Under the pieces are notes generated by a model, which was not told the origin of the DNA, did not search any database, and saw nothing but the letters and a program-made list of their open reading frames with translations. From positions 1-27,829 of IMG/VR virus record IMGVR_UViG_3300027708_000248: a stretch of DNA of 27,829 bases; one strand, 5' to 3'. Origin of the DNA: a virus. Numbering within the stretch: position 1 is the first letter of the stretch; every line of letters begins with the position of its first letter. This document shows, one piece after another, positions 24,951-27,829 of this stretch. The translations under genes were made by a program, and so were the position numbers.

Positions 24951-27829
24951 ATGGAACCGCTTGAGTTTCTAGCGGCGGTTTTACCGCCACCGGGTCACGG
25001 ACGCTATTGCGTAGCCGAACTCACGAAGAAGAAGGAGCACTACTATGTGGAGACACTTGAAGAAGCGCAAACGAAAATAGACTCGTGGAAAAAAAGCAAC
25101 TATGACATTTACTTTGCATTGGGTACGTTTGGCAATGAGTTGAATGACAAGAAAAACAACTACTCCCGAACCGCTACCAATGTGCAGATGGTCAAATGTA
25201 TCGCCGTTGATATTGACTGCAACCATCCCAAAGACATCCCTGATAGCACAGGCGCTGTAAAGTCCAAGGCGTACGCTTCTGCGCAGTCCGCAGTATCGGC
25301 GTTGATGACGTTTTGTGATGAGATAGGACTGAGCGACTTGGGTCGCCCTTGGTTGGTCGCATCTGGCGGTGGCGTACACGCTTACTGGCCGTTCAAAGAA
25401 GCCGTTGAGAAAGATGAGTGGTTGCCTGTGGCTGAAGGGTTTAAGCGCCTATGCTTTCAAAAGAAGCTGGCCATCGATCCAACAATCACAAGCGATGCCT
25501 CTCGGGTATTACGCGTGCCAGACACCATCAACACAGGTGTTAAAGCCAACAAGAGGGTTAGGGAAGCAACCAATGTTCGTTTCAAGAATGAAGGGGACTT
25601 CTTTGAGCTTACAGACATCCGCGCTTTAGTTGAGAAACATCTTACAGGCACAGCCTACGAGAAGATTACAAAGCCGTCCAATACCCTCATACTACCCGGC
25701 ACGGCTCCGGTGGGAGCGACCAGTGTCTCTTTGTTCCAAAACTCGGTGACTCGGTTCAAAAAAATTATCATGCTCACCAAGCAAGGGAATGGGTGCGGTC
25801 AGCTTGACTACTACGTTAACAACGCAAGTGATGACGGCATGGAACCTCTTTGGCGTGGGCTCTTGAGCATTACGCAGAAATGCGTGGATGGAGAGAAGGC
25901 AGCAGTCTGGCTCTCAGATATGCACCCATACCCGCATGAGCGTATGCACCAAAAGTTAGCGGAGATTAAAGGGCCCTATCCATGCACCAAGTTTGATAGT
26001 GAAAACCCCGGTGTGTGTATTTCATGTAAGCATTGGGGCAAGATTACAAACCCGTTAGCGTTGGGCAGAGAAACAGCCGTGACGCGCTTAGAAAAAACAA
26101 TCATTACAAAGGAGAATGAAACAGTCCATAGACCAGAAACACCCAGAGGATATGCTTATGGTGAGCACGGCGGTGTCTTTATCGAGAAAGAAGATGAGGA
26201 CGCCAACGGCAACAAAATCAAACGAATGGTCATGCTACTTTCTTACGATTTGTTTCCTGTGCACATATTAAGCAACAAAGGTTCTCACACACTACACATG
26301 ATGGCTTTGCGTCCGCAAGGCATAAAGACCATTACATTACCAACCAAAATGATCGGGAGCCCCGTTGAAGTTACAAAAGCGTTAGTTGATCAAAACGTCT
26401 TAAGTTCTTTTGGATCGGGAAACGATAAAAATTTGTACGATTACGTACGAGCGAGTTATGAAAAAATGAGTACAGAAAAAAACACAATTGAAATACCCAC
26501 AAGCTATGGATGGCAAGCCAATGAAGATTTTGTCTTTGCAGGATGCATCTATTCAGCAAACAAAAAACCAGTTGAAATTCCTATGGAGGGACTAGAAAAC
26601 ATTGTCGATAACACCCAGCCAACTGGGACGCTAGATGCGTGGCGCAATTTTATTAACTTACTTATTAGAAAGAAAATGTATGACCATTTGGCAATCATTC
26701 TGGCGGGTATTGGAGCGCCCCTTATGCGTTTTACTGGTATTTACGGTATTACTTTCCATTGTGGTAGCACTGAGTCAGGGACAGGAAAATCTCTTGCGTT
26801 GGAAGGCGCGGCGTCTGTGTGGGGACACCCCGTACACTATCGTACGGGAAAGGGAACTTCTCCTGTTGCAATGCAACAAAGACTTGGACTCCTTAATAGT
26901 TGTCCTTTAATTACGGACGAGATCACATCTAAAAACCGGAATAACTTTGAATGGTTTCCGGAATTTTTACTGGACATGACCGAGGGTCGTGGCAAGGAGC
27001 GTATGGAGTCAGGCTCCAACAAAGAGCGTGTCAATCTGTCTACATGGATGACCAACGCGATCATGTCGTCCAATACCCACGTGGTTGACATCTTAACGGG
27101 TGAAAGAAAGCACGCCGCCGAAGGTGAACTCAGACGCTTGATTGAGTTTGTGATGGACGAAGAACTGTCATGGGAAGCTGACGAGATCGAGATCATTAAA
27201 TCCTTGGCGCAGAACTATGCGGTTGCTGGACACATCCTTGCCCAGTACTTTGTAGACCACACTGAAGAGCTTGCTAAGTTAGTGCCCACTTGCGTCAGAC
27301 AAATGTATATAGATTTTGAAGCAACGAACGATGAGCGGTTTTGGATGGCGGGTATAGGCGCTACGATTGCAAGCGGGGTTATTTGTAATAGCAAACACGC
27401 CGATGTGGTTGAGTTTCCCATGCAAGAGATCATTAACGCATTCAAGCGCCGTATTGATTATATGCGCGTCAATATCCGAAGCGGAAAGCGTGTGGCCGAG
27501 GATGTCCTCAACGGATTCATCCGTGACCATTGGGGGCACTTTGTCATTGTCAACTACGGAGAGCGTGGGGGATTGGCGGCAGCAATGGGGGACGGCTCTA
27601 TGATTGATAAGGCCACAACCAAGTCCAACGTCATGGGGCGAGTCGAGAACGGCGTGACTGCGGGATGCAAAGATTTCTTTATCGAAGAGCGCTTACTGAA
27701 ATCTTATTGTTCTTCCATGAGCTTTGGCTATACCGACTTCAAGCGTCAGATGGAGAAGGCTTATATGGTCTCCTACATCCCTAAGAAAGATTTGATGGCC
27801 AAGACCAACGGCCCACAGATGCGAGTAGC
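24951..27829 (+). CDS. Primase-helicase (AEP primase plus SF3/DUF927-like helicase), 3' end missing
   Basis: The frame from ATG 24951 (AAGGA 6 nt before) is open to the window edge, giving at least 959 residues. The N-terminal part has archaeo-eukaryotic primase motifs: CIAVDIDCNH (Asp87, Asp89), VASGGGVHAYW (Ser138, His143) and DASRVLRVPDTIN. A Cys345-x10-Cys356-xx-Cys359 group (PCTK, VCISCKHW) may bind zinc. The C-terminal half has Walker A GSTESGTGKSLAL (605-617), Walker B PLITDEI (Asp656, Glu657) and MTNAIMSSNTHV, resembling DUF927/phage primase helicases. It would unwind and prime DNA for the PolA enzyme. The protein continues past the window, so the C-terminus and stop are unseen. Confidence 0.88.
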   Translation, partial: MEPLEFLAAVLPPPGHGRYCVAELTKKKEHYYVETLEEAQTKIDSWKKSNYDIYFALGTFGNELNDKKNNYSRTATNVQMVKCIAVDIDCNHPKDIPDSTGAVKSKAYASAQSAVSALMTFCDEIGLSDLGRPWLVASGGGVHAYWPFKEAVEKDEWLPVAEGFKRLCFQKKLAIDPTITSDASRVLRVPDTINTGVKANKRVREATNVRFKNEGDFFELTDIRALVEKHLTGTAYEKITKPSNTLILPGTAPVGATSVSLFQNSVTRFKKIIMLTKQGNGCGQLDYYVNNASDDGMEPLWRGLLSITQKCVDGEKAAVWLSDMHPYPHERMHQKLAEIKGPYPCTKFDSENPGVCISCKHWGKITNPLALGRETAVTRLEKTIITKENETVHRPETPRGYAYGEHGGVFIEKEDEDANGNKIKRMVMLLSYDLFPVHILSNKGSHTLHMMALRPQGIKTITLPTKMIGSPVEVTKALVDQNVLSSFGSGNDKNLYDYVRASYEKMSTEKNTIEIPTSYGWQANEDFVFAGCIYSANKKPVEIPMEGLENIVDNTQPTGTLDAWRNFINLLIRKKMYDHLAIILAGIGAPLMRFTGIYGITFHCGSTESGTGKSLALEGAASVWGHPVHYRTGKGTSPVAMQQRLGLLNSCPLITDEITSKNRNNFEWFPEFLLDMTEGRGKERMESGSNKERVNLSTWMTNAIMSSNTHVVDILTGERKHAAEGELRRLIEFVMDEELSWEADEIEIIKSLAQNYAVAGHILAQYFVDHTEELAKLVPTCVRQMYIDFEATNDERFWMAGIGATIASGVICNSKHADVVEFPMQEIINAFKRRIDYMRVNIRSGKRVAEDVLNGFIRDHWGHFVIVNYGERGGLAAAMGDGSMIDKATTKSNVMGRVENGVTAGCKDFFIEERLLKSYCSSMSFGYTDFKRQMEKAYMVSYIPKKDLMAKTNGPQMRV

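Overview
The window is a contiguous piece of a tailed double-stranded DNA phage genome (Caudoviricetes). It carries a head-assembly and packaging module, a phage-type replication module and dense, overlapping small genes, with no host housekeeping genes, rRNA or recognisable tRNA. Protein styles (the gpT-like coat, the small terminase, and small proteins with LTDKEV or DWFAGLA motifs) resemble uncultured freshwater phages and phages of Betaproteobacteria. That host guess comes from remembered family resemblance and is weak.

Layout. Positions 1-8103 are a leftward (minus-strand) late operon. Read in its own direction it is small terminase, large terminase, P22-like portal, a small helical protein, a GroES-like co-chaperonin, a scaffold-like protein, a conserved protein of unknown role, a beta-rich probable decoration protein, and the major coat protein, which runs off the left edge. 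Positions 8104-8690 are a divergent control region with candidate promoters in both directions, a 14-bp palindrome, a strong rightward terminator, a possible ~90-nt small RNA, and AT-rich and G-rich stretches. Everything from 8691 to the right edge is on the plus strand. First come small early genes separated by near-identical GC-rich hairpins (8691-13732), including a Cys-rich protein and an M20/M28-like zinc peptidase. Next is a tightly coupled run of small genes (13792-16413) with membrane peptides, zinc ribbons and a winged-helix-like protein. A JmjC/cupin-like oxygenase follows (16414-17391). The replication and recombination block (17400-27829) holds a VRR-NUC nuclease, a PolA-type DNA polymerase with 3'-5' exonuclease, a small HExxH metalloprotein, a Cas4/RecB-like nuclease with four Cys, an HNH protein, an SNF2-like helicase, a coiled-coil protein, a probable ssDNA-binding protein, an HTH protein, and a large primase-helicase that runs off the right edge.

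How it may work together. The rightward genes look like early and middle functions: polymerase, primase-helicase, SSB, and nucleases that could process recombination intermediates or host DNA. The leftward operon builds and fills the capsid, with the GroES-like protein placed where it could assist coat folding. A 16-bp imperfect palindrome, consensus TGTC[TC]A[AT]CGCTTGAC[AT], occurs three times, each time in a short non-coding gap and next to a promoter-like sequence: before the terminase operon, before the 13792 operon, and before the coiled-coil/SSB operon. It may mark a phage regulon.

The least explained pieces are a ~146-nt multi-stem RNA candidate between the SSB and HTH genes (24351-24496), a divergent small RNA candidate at 8151-8239, a two-codon minigene with a strong ribosome binding site (22903-22911), and the phage-encoded oxygenase and peptidase. 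No integrase, lysis cassette, tail genes or CRISPR array were seen. The window is only part of the genome, so absence here means little.
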